From contig CBFDEC010000036.1 in assembly GCA_965603725.1 (NCBI GenBank), positions 1 through 33,875 on the forward strand: a stretch of DNA of 33,875 nucleotides. The letters are read 5' to 3'. This DNA comes from JAGGSN01 sp965603725. GTDB taxonomy: Bacteria > Zixibacteria > MSB-5A5 > UBA10806 > 4484-95. The notes beneath the pieces were generated by a model that worked only from the letters and a program-made list of their open reading frames with translations, was not told where the DNA came from and did not search any database. The position numbers and the translations under genes were made by a program. This document shows, piece by piece, positions 18,101 to 25,876 of this stretch. The number at the start of each line of letters is the position of its first letter. Position 1 is the stretch's first letter.

Positions 18101-19153
18101 GCTATAAGTTAGCCAGTAGATGTTTTTCGGAGTATAATGGTTATAATGGAATATGAATTCCTGCAGATCATTGTCGTATTCATATCGGTCGGCGGCTTCC
18201 CCATAAAAAAGCAGCAGGTCGCCATCATCAAATGCGCCGTCATCATAGCCTGTGACATAAATCGGAACCTCGACAAACTCCGGCCGCGGCTGATCATTAT
18301 TGACAGGGAGTTCGGCTCCACCGCCATAAAAAATCCTTATCTCTCGCGGATCGATATCATCAACATCAACGCCGGCGGCGCTTAACTCAAACCTGGTGAT
18401 TCGATAAACGGCGGAACCGGTAACCTCGAGTTTTACCCATACCTGAGAAGAATCAAAAACTGACTGCGTTGCCTGTGTTTTAAATGGAATAGGCGGCCAG
18501 TGAACCCGCCAGTTCCGGGCGATATCATAATTGACTACTATATTCGAAAGGAGGTTATCGAATATATATCCATTTGGACGGGGAGAGGTTGTCTTCTGAT
18601 AAGTCGGATTATTAAAATCCACCCTTACAGTAATAGATTGAGCCTTATACAAAATCCCGTTTTCAATCCTGGCAGCGCCTAAGTTTACTTTTACCACCCT
18701 TAATCCTCTTATGATATATTCATCCTCGATGGAAACAGTTTGAAGCGGCCAGGTTTTGTATGGTTTCTGGTTGTTTGTTCTGGCAATAAATTCTTTTTCG
18801 GAAAATTCGCTGATAAAATTTGGAATTTCAACCTCTGCAATCCGACTGTAGTTCTGGCTGACAATAGTAACAGTGGGTTTTGATGAAAAAGGCGCTCCTA
18901 TCGGAATGATTTTGACCGGAAGCATAGGCTTGCCCTGGTCCCGTACCTGAGCGGTGCGAGGCATTGATGGGAATTTATATTGAGAGGGATAGCCTTCAAG
19001 ACTCGTTAATTCAAGATCAGGCGCGTAATAGGTAAAAGTAATACCGGATTCGTCAGAGGAAATAATATGGATATCGCTGTCAAATATGCTACTTTCTGCA
19101 AGCGCCAAATTGGCCAGCAGAAAAAAGAAAACAGTTATTTTCATCGCATTCAT
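15173..19153 (-). CDS. porU: PorU-like C25 (gingipain-family) peptidase, T9SS sortase candidate
   Basis: 1326 aa. The signal peptide (MNAMKITVFFFLLANLALA) is followed by a gingipain-type propeptide region, a beta-rich middle part, and a C25 caspase-like domain. The catalytic pair is His832 (in WIGHGNKG) and Cys867 (in AASCSIGFF), spaced 35 residues apart, close to gingipains. An Ig-like region follows and then a T9SS C-terminal domain from about residue 1225 (MNYPNPAVRTNS ... ASGVYIYKIEAF). PorU is the sortase that removes such domains from T9SS cargo. The call rests on the domain order and on the adjacent downstream PorV-like gene, the same order as in P. gingivalis. A secreted gingipain-like protease is the alternative. 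The ORF is open to a GTG at 19165; the ATG at 19153, behind AGGTG and matching the signal peptide, is preferred. Confidence 0.8.
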   Translation of the reverse strand: MNAMKITVFFFLLANLALAESSIFDSDIHIISSDESGITFTYYAPDLELTSLEGYPSQYKFPSMPRTAQVRDQGKPMLPVKIIPIGAPFSSKPTVTIVSQNYSRIAEVEIPNFISEFSEKEFIARTNNQKPYKTWPLQTVSIEDEYIIRGLRVVKVNLGAARIENGILYKAQSITVRVDFNNPTYQKTTSPRPNGYIFDNLLSNIVVNYDIARNWRVHWPPIPFKTQATQSVFDSSQVWVKLEVTGSAVYRITRFELSAAGVDVDDIDPREIRIFYGGGAELPVNNDQPRPEFVEVPIYVTGYDDGAFDDGDLLLFYGEAADRYEYDNDLQEFIFHYNHYTPKNIYWLTYSGSFGSQPKRWANINGSPQSQYNFAVDKFTDFVHQEREIELYAGTSEYRDHFEWYWGKKRNFSANIRLNDVVAGSAAKIKVYADGSFDQLLVNNTPAARISYSNGFSIYNTSSLYSGTSFNTFILSNDSEFYLDYIDIFYPRWLTLEDNELRFTSPDSAGIVEYRLTNVPSDYILLNISHHDSTARIINAELSGDTLVFHDANDAKYLYYIVGASSYKTINSYSIYEPDDLRSTSNGADYIIITPEVFYEQSLELAEHRENVSANTRVKVVRVEDIYNQFSWGLFDPIAIRDFLKYTFENWAGAPPSYVVLVGDGHYDYRNNLNSGGQMLIPPFETNFTPSNYKSYGSDECFIYFGGYGYLDSNNDESLDMIIGRLSANNTDEMEIVLNKIINYEANPTMGKWRNNVIIVADDHLKPGSTTEVSHTNQAESLAGSHVPNSIEVKKIYLMEYPVKTGNTKPDAREALINAFNDGGLIVNWIGHGNKGQWAHEVIFRRVEDIPLLQNTDKPSLVFAASCSIGFFDHPTEQGMSEDFLRYANGGAIASIGATRLVQGAPNAQLNYEMYDQLLFGDSVSFGGALYIAKYLRQVNGSPITNDRKYMLFGDPALIAGKPTLEVEFSHWPDSLTGLTVDSIAGTVVNDSGEPQTNFNGTIWVLAKDASINRHRMLTNYAGNPTTQPPTYFDYTLPGPTIFYGPALIENGHFSTSFFIPKDISYGEKGAKIYVYFENGIIDGSGVTDTLQISGAISAEVDSVGPTIDIFYKNQNLNEGIMAVSTDAVFEARVYDAHGVNITGAMGHGIVVKIDDGDAYSADLTENFVFDMGDWQQGSVTFEINDLPVGEHMLTLKAWDNYNNSTLFTSYINVYEAEQFSISEVMNYPNPAVRTNSTVFQYLLKGPAESVSLEIYTLAGRNVKSLDLLVPDYTLGDYSYKHYNLRDADGDKLASGVYIYKIEAFGTGLDGNRRKSSFQSKLVIFR

Positions 19154-19200
19154 GGCGAATTTCACCTACTTCTTTTATGGATATCCGACATTTTGCCCGA

Positions 19201-19227
19201 TTAGACCTGGCATTAATCCAAGTCTAA
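19201..19227 (-). promoter_or_regulatory. Strong hairpin in the porU leader
   Basis: On the minus strand a 10-bp stem (TTAGACTTGG paired with CCAGGTCTAA, one G-T pair) closes a 7-base loop about 48 bases before the porU ATG. No T-run follows on either strand, so it is not an intrinsic terminator. A smaller stem-loop (TCGGC/GCCGA, 19252-19267) lies upstream in the same leader. It could be a structured RNA leader or an operator. Confidence 0.5.
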
Positions 19228-19311
19228 GAAACCATCTTTTGTGTTGTTAATTCGGCAATCAAGCCGATATCCTTTTAGCCAGATGCGATATAAACTCCTT
19301 TCGTTGCCATT

Positions 19312-19339
19312 AAAATAAACAAAAATAATTTATTGTCAA
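19312..19339 (-). promoter_or_regulatory. Candidate promoter for the porU operon
   Basis: On the minus strand a perfect TTGACA (19334-19339) is followed after 16 bases by TATTTT (19312-19317). It lies just past the aldolase stop and would give a leader of about 150 nt containing the two hairpins. The -10 match is only moderate. Confidence 0.45.
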
Positions 19340-19345
19340 GCGACT

Positions 19346-20425
19346 TTAATGGCCAAGATTTTCATTAGCTAAAGAAGCCGAACCTTCAGCCCGGAAACCT
19401 TTTATGAACTCGTTTGCCGATCTATAAGCATTATCGGCAATCGCCCGGGCAAATTCATCAGGAATGCTGTCAATCTCTTTTTTGAATTGCTTGGTCGCCA
19501 TCTTTATATTTTTATTCTCTTTTTCCGTCCATTTTTTCATTTCAGTCATTAAATCCGGTGGTAAATGTCTATGGGCGATATTCTGCCATTCGGTGCCGAC
19601 ATTTCCTTTGCGAATGCCATAGGCAGCAAATTTGCCTACGATATTGAGCGGCGTACCGGTAATGCCGTGCTGAGCGATTCGCACGCCATGACCTTTAATA
19701 GCCCGGTAAATTTCGCCTGTTCGTTCCAGATCTATATTGATTTCTTCGCCCTCGAAGTAATTGCCATGCTTGGAGCCGTTGTTGATAGCTAACAGGTTTG
19801 GCGAAAGCCCGTTTTTAACAAGAGCATTAATAAATCCCGATCCTTCCTCAACTGTGGTGATTTCAGCTTCCTGCCCGGCTGATTTGACCTCGCCTACTTC
19901 AACCTCCAGACCCCAACCGGCCTCAATTATCGGTTTAGCCAATTCGGTAGTAATTCGGACATTATCATCATGCTCATTAAATGAGGCGTCGATAGCATAC
20001 GATGTGTAGCCCGCCTTTAACTCCGCCTCGATTAAAGCCTTAGCCGCATCGATTTCTTTATCGCTGGTATTTTTGACTGTGATATGATCGCCATGAATGA
20101 AAAATGGCCCCTCAAAGCCGGTTTTTTCGGCATAATCGATTAACATATCAACGAAAATCTGCGGTGTCTGGCCGGTGTAGCCGCCATCGATATTTCCCTC
20201 GCTTTTGGCCAGTTCAAAGCCGATTACCGCATCAAGTTCCTGAGCCGCTTTCATAATGCCGGGCACGACATGTTTAATCCTGACATTGCAGGCCATCATA
20301 ATACACTCTTTATCACGGATGACATTGAATATATCGCGGCTGTTCATAAGACAAACCTTGCTTGATGAACCAAGCTTTTTCACGACCGATTCCGGTCTGC
20401 TTTTTAATAGATTTGGATAAGCCAT
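19346..20425 (-). CDS. Class II fructose-bisphosphate/ketose-bisphosphate aldolase
   Basis: 359 aa zinc-dependent class II aldolase. Family landmarks are in order: FFIHGDHIT (catalytic Asp between the two His, zinc His), LEVEVGEV, an NNGSKHGNYFEGE zinc-His segment, and RIAQHGITGTP with the third zinc His and phosphate-binding Gly. The usual reaction is cleavage or formation of fructose 1,6-bisphosphate, but the subfamily includes tagatose-bisphosphate and other ketose aldolases and the sequence is somewhat divergent. The ORF is open to a TTG at 20440; the GGAG that lies between that TTG and the ATG at 20425 makes the ATG the real start. It lies 43 bp after the DUF554 gene and may be cotranscribed with it. 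Confidence 0.87.
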   Translation of the reverse strand: MAYPNLLKSRPESVVKKLGSSSKVCLMNSRDIFNVIRDKECIMMACNVRIKHVVPGIMKAAQELDAVIGFELAKSEGNIDGGYTGQTPQIFVDMLIDYAEKTGFEGPFFIHGDHITVKNTSDKEIDAAKALIEAELKAGYTSYAIDASFNEHDDNVRITTELAKPIIEAGWGLEVEVGEVKSAGQEAEITTVEEGSGFINALVKNGLSPNLLAINNGSKHGNYFEGEEINIDLERTGEIYRAIKGHGVRIAQHGITGTPLNIVGKFAAYGIRKGNVGTEWQNIAHRHLPPDLMTEMKKWTEKENKNIKMATKQFKKEIDSIPDEFARAIADNAYRSANEFIKGFRAEGSASLANENLGH

Positions 20426-20468
20426 CTTATCTCCTTTCAACTATTGAATTATTAATAGTGTTCCACAG

Positions 20469-21146
20469 TTATTTTACCAACCAGGCGATAAAAGCCGCAA
20501 TCGGCAATGCCGGCAATAGATTGCCGACTTTTATACGGGATAGTCCCAGCAGATTGATTGCTATACCGAGCATCATAACCCCGCCAGCCGCCGACATCTC
20601 GGTAATGACAACATCGTTTAAAATAGCCTGAAGATATTTAGCCAACAAGGTAAGCGCTCCCTGGTAAGTAAATACTACCAGAGCCGAAAATATCACCCCT
20701 GAACCCATAGCGGCAGACAAAGCCATAGCTGCAAAACCATCCATTAGAGATTTAACATAAATCAGTTCGCCGCGGTTATATAAACCATCCTCGAACGAAC
20801 CGACTATTGTCATCGGTCCAATACAAAATAATAGCGAGGCGGTAATAAAACCAAGCACAAAATCAGCGCCGGATGAATCGGCCTTCTTTTTAAAATATTC
20901 GCCCAGATCCGCCAGTTTTTCCTCTATATGAAGCCATTGCCCGACCAGACCGCCGGTTACCAGCGAGCCGACTATAATTAGTATATTGTCAGTTTTTATC
21001 GCCATTTTCAGCCCGATTAGAATTGTGACCAATCCCAGCGAGGTAATTACAATACTTTTGTATTTTTCCTGAAGCTTTGCGCCTGCTGAAAGCCCAATCG
21101 TTGAACCTGCCAGGACTGTGCCGGTATTCACTAAAAAGCCTATCAT
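20469..21146 (-). CDS. DUF554-family membrane protein
   Basis: 225 aa, about seven hydrophobic helices. It starts in the manner of this family (NTGTVLAGSTIGL) and carries its conserved core GFITASLLFCIGPMTIVGSFEDGL and the C-terminal SAAGGVMMLGIAINLLG. DUF554 (YdfK/YqgA type) proteins are putative transporters of unknown substrate in the inner membrane. ATG start at 21146; no convincing Shine-Dalgarno. A weak promoter candidate (TTGCTA, 17 bases, TATATA on the minus strand) lies just upstream. It is divergent from the lipid A operon. Confidence 0.88.
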   Translation of the reverse strand: MIGFLVNTGTVLAGSTIGLSAGAKLQEKYKSIVITSLGLVTILIGLKMAIKTDNILIIVGSLVTGGLVGQWLHIEEKLADLGEYFKKKADSSGADFVLGFITASLLFCIGPMTIVGSFEDGLYNRGELIYVKSLMDGFAAMALSAAMGSGVIFSALVVFTYQGALTLLAKYLQAILNDVVITEMSAAGGVMMLGIAINLLGLSRIKVGNLLPALPIAAFIAWLVK

Positions 21147-21318
21147 AGTATGAGATGGTATATAATACTGTTGGTGATAGTTAGCAAGGATAAAGATTGA
21201 AGGAGTTTCCCTGATTTTTTAAAAATGATCTGCTGGCCTTCAGGTTCGACCTGACTGGACAGACCTTTTGCTTTCAGCAACGTCAATTGAAAATCCGGTC
21301 ATCATTTCTATAATAAAA

Positions 21319-21347
21319 TTGACTTTAGACAAGCCCTGACTTAATAT
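21319..21347 (+). promoter_or_regulatory. Promoter of the lipid A / nadB / guaA operon
   Basis: TTGACT (21319-21324), a spacer of exactly 17 bases, and TAATAT (21342-21347). Transcription would start about 21352-21356, at or just before the ATG at 21356. The resulting mRNA would have a leader of zero to four bases. Confidence 0.65.
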
Positions 21348-21355
21348 CTTTTACT

Positions 21356-22003
21356 ATGAGCGGAGCTTTTTCATTAAGGCAAAAAATCCTTTTGTTTGTC
21401 GCCGGTCTTCTTGGACACGCTTTAATAAACCTGCTTGGATTCACCTGGAGATTAAGGGTTGCCGGGCAAGTCGATTTATATCCCAAAAGAGAGAAAACCG
21501 AAAAGAGAATTTACTGTTTCTGGCATAATCGATTCCTGGGGTTAGCCTATACTCAAAGGAAAAAAAATGTCGGCATAATGATATCCTCGCATTTTGACGG
21601 GGAAATCATTGCCCGCATAGTTTCTCGTATGGGATATCAGCCATTGCGCGGCTCATCCACTAAGGGAGGCGCTGTCGGCCTGTTATCAATGTTGAAAAAT
21701 GATGAAGTCTGGTATCTGGCAATTACTGCTGATGGACCCCGGGGACCTAAGGGCGTTGTCAAACCCGGAGTGATTTACTTAGCCTCCAAATCAGGTCTGC
21801 CTATTGTGCCGGTTTCATGCAACAGTACGAACAAGTGGGTGTTATCATCCTGGGATCAGTTTGAGATTCCCAAGCCTTTCGCCAAAGTAGCGGTAACCCT
21901 TGGCAAACCAATCAGCATAGGCGAAATCTCAGGTCATACTCAAATAAAAGAGTACACCATGCATCTGGCCAAGGCTATCAACGAGCTGGAAAATTGTTCA
22001 TAG
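21356..22003 (+). CDS. DUF374-family lysophospholipid/lipid A acyltransferase
   Basis: 215 aa with an N-terminal hydrophobic anchor. It belongs to the DUF374 branch of the LPLAT acyltransferases: YCFWHNRFLG (catalytic-type His57), SSHFDGEIIARI, LRGSSTKGG, and the hallmark AITADGPRGPKG. It transfers acyl chains at the inner membrane. Because waaA and lpxK follow directly, a late acylation of lipid A, as done by LpxL/LpxM elsewhere, is likely; no LpxL-type gene is in the window. No Shine-Dalgarno precedes the ATG, and the promoter lies so close that translation may be leaderless. The end overlaps waaA by 10 bp. Confidence 0.87.
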   Translation: MSGAFSLRQKILLFVAGLLGHALINLLGFTWRLRVAGQVDLYPKREKTEKRIYCFWHNRFLGLAYTQRKKNVGIMISSHFDGEIIARIVSRMGYQPLRGSSTKGGAVGLLSMLKNDEVWYLAITADGPRGPKGVVKPGVIYLASKSGLPIVPVSCNSTNKWVLSSWDQFEIPKPFAKVAVTLGKPISIGEISGHTQIKEYTMHLAKAINELENCS

Positions 22004-23253
22004 CATATCAAATAATTCTCGTTATCGCGCTTATTATAGCAAGCCCTTATTTACTGCTGAGAGCAATCATAGGCGGACATGGATTGAAAGAGCGGCTCGG
22101 TTTATGGGACTTTCAACCGGATGGCAGGCAGGTCGTCTGGTTCCATGCCGCTTCGATGGGAGAACTTAAGATCATCTCTACCATTTTACCTGAATTTCAG
22201 AAACTTGCTCCTGATATTCGTGTAATAATCACTACTGTAACCAAAACAGGCAGGGCTAAAGCTTCGAAACTGCCTTTTCCGGTTGAGACTTTTTACCTTC
22301 CTGTTGACATACAATTTGCAGTTAAAAAGGTCGTTAAGAAAATACAGCCTATATTGCTAGTGCTTGCAGAAACTGAACTATGGCCGGCGTTGATCGACCG
22401 GGTCAATAAAGCTGGCGCCAAAATCACGATAGTTAACGGTCGGATTTCCGACCGGTCGTTTAAATTATATCAACTGGTTTGGTCTATAACATTATCAATG
22501 TTGAAAAAAATAGATTATATAATGACCCAGACCGACAGTGATGCCGAAAGATTCATGATGCTGGGAGCAAGACCGTCCGCTGTTGCCGTGTATGGCAATA
22601 CGAAATTCGACCAGGTATTGACTGCCGAAAGAAAACCGCCGGCTAAAGAGCTTGAGGAATACCTGGGAGTCGACAATCAATTCGTTTTTATTGCCGGATC
22701 TATAAGAGCTGGTGAAATCCAAACTGTTATCGATGCCATATCAGCTGTTTTAAAAAGCAATACTAATTTCAGAGTAGCGTTAGCTCCCCGTCATTTGAAG
22801 GAATTAAACCAATTAGAAACTGCTGTAAAGCTGGCCGAACTTTTTTATATTAAAAGATCAGACTTATCCGGACAATCATCAGCCATTCAACCTGTTTTAA
22901 TTCTGGACACGATGGGCGAACTTGGCGGGTTATATCCTTTTGCCGATCTGGCTTTTGTAGGGGGTTCACTGGTGAAAATCGGCGGTCACGATCCACTGGA
23001 ACCGGCATCTGCCGGATGTGCGGTATGTTTCGGTCCGCATATGGATAACAGCCGTCAGTTTGCGGATATGCTTGTCGACTCGGGCGGCGCGGTGTATGTA
23101 AAAAACGGCGTTGAGTTAGCAAATCTGATTAAAATGCTGATTACTGACACAGCCAAAGCCAAAATGACAGGCGATAAGGCTCGTCGAGCGGTCTTATCAC
23201 ATACCGGGGTATCAAAAAGGATTGCCTTAAAGCTGCTGGAGTTCATTCAGTGA
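21994..23253 (+). CDS. waaA: 3-deoxy-D-manno-octulosonic acid (Kdo) transferase
   Basis: 419 aa GT30 glycosyltransferase that adds Kdo from CMP-Kdo to lipid IVA on the cytoplasmic face of the inner membrane. An N-terminal membrane helix is followed by WFHAASMGE (catalytic-type Glu57), LAETELWPALI, NGRISDRSF, a GNTKFD segment, and the C-terminal GT-B donor site FVGGSLVKIGGHDPLEPA. Length is normal. The start is TTG at 21994, inside the acyltransferase gene, with GGA a few bases upstream. The end overlaps lpxK by four bases. Whether it adds one or two Kdo cannot be read from sequence. Confidence 0.93.
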   Translation: MFIAYQIILVIALIIASPYLLLRAIIGGHGLKERLGLWDFQPDGRQVVWFHAASMGELKIISTILPEFQKLAPDIRVIITTVTKTGRAKASKLPFPVETFYLPVDIQFAVKKVVKKIQPILLVLAETELWPALIDRVNKAGAKITIVNGRISDRSFKLYQLVWSITLSMLKKIDYIMTQTDSDAERFMMLGARPSAVAVYGNTKFDQVLTAERKPPAKELEEYLGVDNQFVFIAGSIRAGEIQTVIDAISAVLKSNTNFRVALAPRHLKELNQLETAVKLAELFYIKRSDLSGQSSAIQPVLILDTMGELGGLYPFADLAFVGGSLVKIGGHDPLEPASAGCAVCFGPHMDNSRQFADMLVDSGGAVYVKNGVELANLIKMLITDTAKAKMTGDKARRAVLSHTGVSKRIALKLLEFIQ

Positions 23254-24266
23254 AGTTGATAATCAAATTCATTCTCTGGAAATTCTCAATAATATATCGA
23301 ATCGTCATATTTTTCTGGGACTTGTACTGGCGCAATGCCAACCAGGTAAAACTTCCGTGTAAGATCATCTCAATAGGCAATATCACAGCCGGCGGAACCG
23401 GCAAAACTCCGCTGGCGATATACCTTGCCAGATTAGCCTCGAAATCGGGGCTTAAGACCGCGGTTATAGCCCGGGGATACAAACGTGAACGAAAAGGACT
23501 GACCGAATTGCACGAGAACTCCACCTGGCTTGAGGTCGGCGATGAGCCGCTGGAAATATTCCGTGTGACCGAAAATGTTAGAGTATATGTTTGTCGGTCA
23601 AAAACCAGAGCCGCCCAAAAGGCATTTTCCGATGGCGCCGAACTGATTATAATTGATGATGGTTTTCAGCATCGCCGGCTTGCCCGTGATGTAAATATCG
23701 TTTGCTTGGACTGTTCCAGACCCCTGGGACCGGGTGGATATCTCCCACTTGGCCTGCTGCGTGAACCTCCGCAAGCCCTTAAAAGAGCCGATATTATCGT
23801 CTATACATCATATATCAATAATTCCCATTGCGAAAAACGAATAGAAAATATTGCCGGTAGTAAAAAAGCGTTTTTCTCGTCATCGTCGATAAGCGCGTTC
23901 GTTGACTTACATTCGCGTAAAGAAGCTTCCACTGATGAAATCAGCGCCAAAAAGATAATCGCTTTTTGCGGTTTGGGTTCGCCTGAAAAGTTTAAAAACA
24001 GCCTGGATGATATTAAAATTGTTCCCGAAGAATTTATCGCTTTTGATGATCATTATCGCTATACTCAAGACGATATAGAACGATTAAAGAATACGGCACT
24101 GGAACATAAAGCGAATATATTTATTACAACTTTTAAAGATGCGGTAAAAATTGAGGGTTTTGATTTCGGTGATTTTGATATATATTCAGCCATGATGGAA
24201 ATCAGGATCATCGATCAGTCCGGGGCTGATCGAAGCGATGAATTCAGGGCAGAAGTCGGATTATGA
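23250..24266 (+). CDS. lpxK: Tetraacyldisaccharide 4'-kinase (lipid A)
   Basis: 338 aa. Phosphorylates the 4' position of the lipid A disaccharide in the inner membrane. An N-terminal membrane-associated helix precedes the Walker A loop SIGNITAGGTGKTP (about 41-54), then ARGYKRERKG, VGDEPLEIF, the Walker B-like IIIDDGFQHRRL, GPGGYLPLGLLREP and FDDHYRYTQDDIERL. All are LpxK signatures at their expected order and the length is normal. The start is GTG at 23250, overlapping the waaA stop as GTGA; the end overlaps nadB as ATGA. Together with waaA and the acyltransferase it forms a lipid A module. Confidence 0.94.
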   Translation: MKLIIKFILWKFSIIYRIVIFFWDLYWRNANQVKLPCKIISIGNITAGGTGKTPLAIYLARLASKSGLKTAVIARGYKRERKGLTELHENSTWLEVGDEPLEIFRVTENVRVYVCRSKTRAAQKAFSDGAELIIIDDGFQHRRLARDVNIVCLDCSRPLGPGGYLPLGLLREPPQALKRADIIVYTSYINNSHCEKRIENIAGSKKAFFSSSSISAFVDLHSRKEASTDEISAKKIIAFCGLGSPEKFKNSLDDIKIVPEEFIAFDDHYRYTQDDIERLKNTALEHKANIFITTFKDAVKIEGFDFGDFDIYSAMMEIRIIDQSGADRSDEFRAEVGL

Positions 24267-25876
24267 GTAAAGAATATGATATACTGATTATCGGTTCCGG
24301 GATCGCCGGCCTGATGTATGCTCTTAAGGTTGCTCATCTGGGCAGAGTGGCCATTATTACTAAGAAAAAGCGGATGGATGCCTCGACTAACTACGCCCAA
24401 GGCGGAATTGCCTCGGTTTTCGGTAAATCGGACAGTTTCGAAAATCATATTAATGACACATTGACGGCAGGTTGCGGTATCTGCGATCCGACAGTAGTTC
24501 GAAAAGTAATCCGATCGGGACCGATCTATATCAAGGAGTTGGCTGACCTCGGAGTAGATTTTACTCATAAGCGCGGCATATTCGATCTTGGCCGTGAGGG
24601 CGGTCATTCGCATAATCGGGTGGTTCATTCTGCCGATCACACCGGCCGCAACATCGAAAATGCGTTGCTGAATGCTCTCGTTCGCCATAAAAATATCGAT
24701 TTATATGAAAACCATACCGCTATCGACCTGATTACCCAGTACCAGCTTGGTAGAAAGATTCCAAAGAGCAGTTTGAGTTGTTACGGCGTCTATGTCTATG
24801 ATGACAAACGGATGAAAGTAGAAGCTTTCCAGGTTCGGTTGACAATACTGACTACCGGCGGCGCTGGCTATGTCTATCAACATACCACTAATCCAGATAT
24901 CGCCACCGGCGATGGAATAGCAATAGCCTACCGGGCGGGCGTTAAAATCGCCAATCTTGAATTCGTCCAATTTCACCCTACCAGGCTTTATTCCTCCGAT
25001 GATGAACCATTTTTAATTACCGAGGCTGTCCGTGGCGAAGGAGGTATATTACTTTCCTCTGATGGATGCCGGTTCATGGAAGGTCAGCATGAAATGGCCG
25101 AACTGGCGCCGCGTGATGTTGTTGCCCGGGCTATTGATATGGTTTTAAAGCAAACCGGCGATGATTGCGTTTATCTGGATATTTCTCATCGCGGCCGATC
25201 GTTCATAAAAAAGCGGTTTCCAACAATTTACGAAAAGTGTCTTAGTATGGGTATCGATCCGGCAAAAGAGCCTATCCCGGTCGTCCCGGCCGCTCATTAT
25301 TTCTGCGGCGGCGTTCTCACAGATATAAATGGCAACACCTCTATGAATTACCTGCTGGCGGCAGGCGAGGTAGCCTGCACTGGCATGCATGGCGCCAACC
25401 GTCTGGCATCAAATTCACTGCTGGAGGCGGTAGCCTTTGCCGATTATACCTCTAAATGGACTATTGAGAACTTTTCCAGGATTAAAAAAAGACGAATGTA
25501 TCCGTTGCCTGCCTGGGATGAATCCGGTGTGTTTGACCATAAAGAATGGGTTATAGTCTCACATGATTTACAGACAATTCGAAAAATGATGTGGGATTAT
25601 GTCGGCATAGTACGCTCAAACAATCGTCTGAAGACAGCCTACGACCGCTGTATGATGATACGCAATCACATTAAGGAGTTTTACATGACAAACCCGCTTC
25701 GGCCGGAAGTTTTGCAGCTTCGCAATATTGCAGATGTGGCGTTGATACTGATTCGTTCGGCGCTTTTACGGAAAGAATCGCGGGGACTTCATTATAATGT
25801 TGATTATCCCAATAGAGATGACAAAAATTTTAAACATAATACCGTCATTCAGCGGGATTTCTATTTGGAAAAATAA
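24263..25876 (+). CDS. nadB: L-aspartate oxidase
   Basis: 537 aa flavoprotein. Oxidises L-aspartate to iminoaspartate, first step of de novo NAD synthesis. The N-terminal FAD dinucleotide fold reads IIGSGIAGLMYALKVA, followed by ASTNYAQGGIASVF, the active-site region GREGGHSHNRVVHSADHTG, and VPAAHYFCGGVLTDINGNTS with GMHGANRLASNSLLEA. These separate it from succinate dehydrogenase relatives. The C-terminal helical domain is present, so length is normal. ATG at 24263 overlaps the lpxK stop. No nadA or nadC is adjacent, so the rest of the pathway must lie elsewhere. Confidence 0.95.
   Translation: MSKEYDILIIGSGIAGLMYALKVAHLGRVAIITKKKRMDASTNYAQGGIASVFGKSDSFENHINDTLTAGCGICDPTVVRKVIRSGPIYIKELADLGVDFTHKRGIFDLGREGGHSHNRVVHSADHTGRNIENALLNALVRHKNIDLYENHTAIDLITQYQLGRKIPKSSLSCYGVYVYDDKRMKVEAFQVRLTILTTGGAGYVYQHTTNPDIATGDGIAIAYRAGVKIANLEFVQFHPTRLYSSDDEPFLITEAVRGEGGILLSSDGCRFMEGQHEMAELAPRDVVARAIDMVLKQTGDDCVYLDISHRGRSFIKKRFPTIYEKCLSMGIDPAKEPIPVVPAAHYFCGGVLTDINGNTSMNYLLAAGEVACTGMHGANRLASNSLLEAVAFADYTSKWTIENFSRIKKRRMYPLPAWDESGVFDHKEWVIVSHDLQTIRKMMWDYVGIVRSNNRLKTAYDRCMMIRNHIKEFYMTNPLRPEVLQLRNIADVALILIRSALLRKESRGLHYNVDYPNRDDKNFKHNTVIQRDFYLEK

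Noticed and set aside
21240..21254. TCAGGT-TCG-ACCTGA inverted repeat between DUF554 and the acyltransferase, possible operator
   Set aside because: Only 6-bp arms with a 3-base centre, more than 60 bp from either promoter candidate, and no second copy seen; too little to call.
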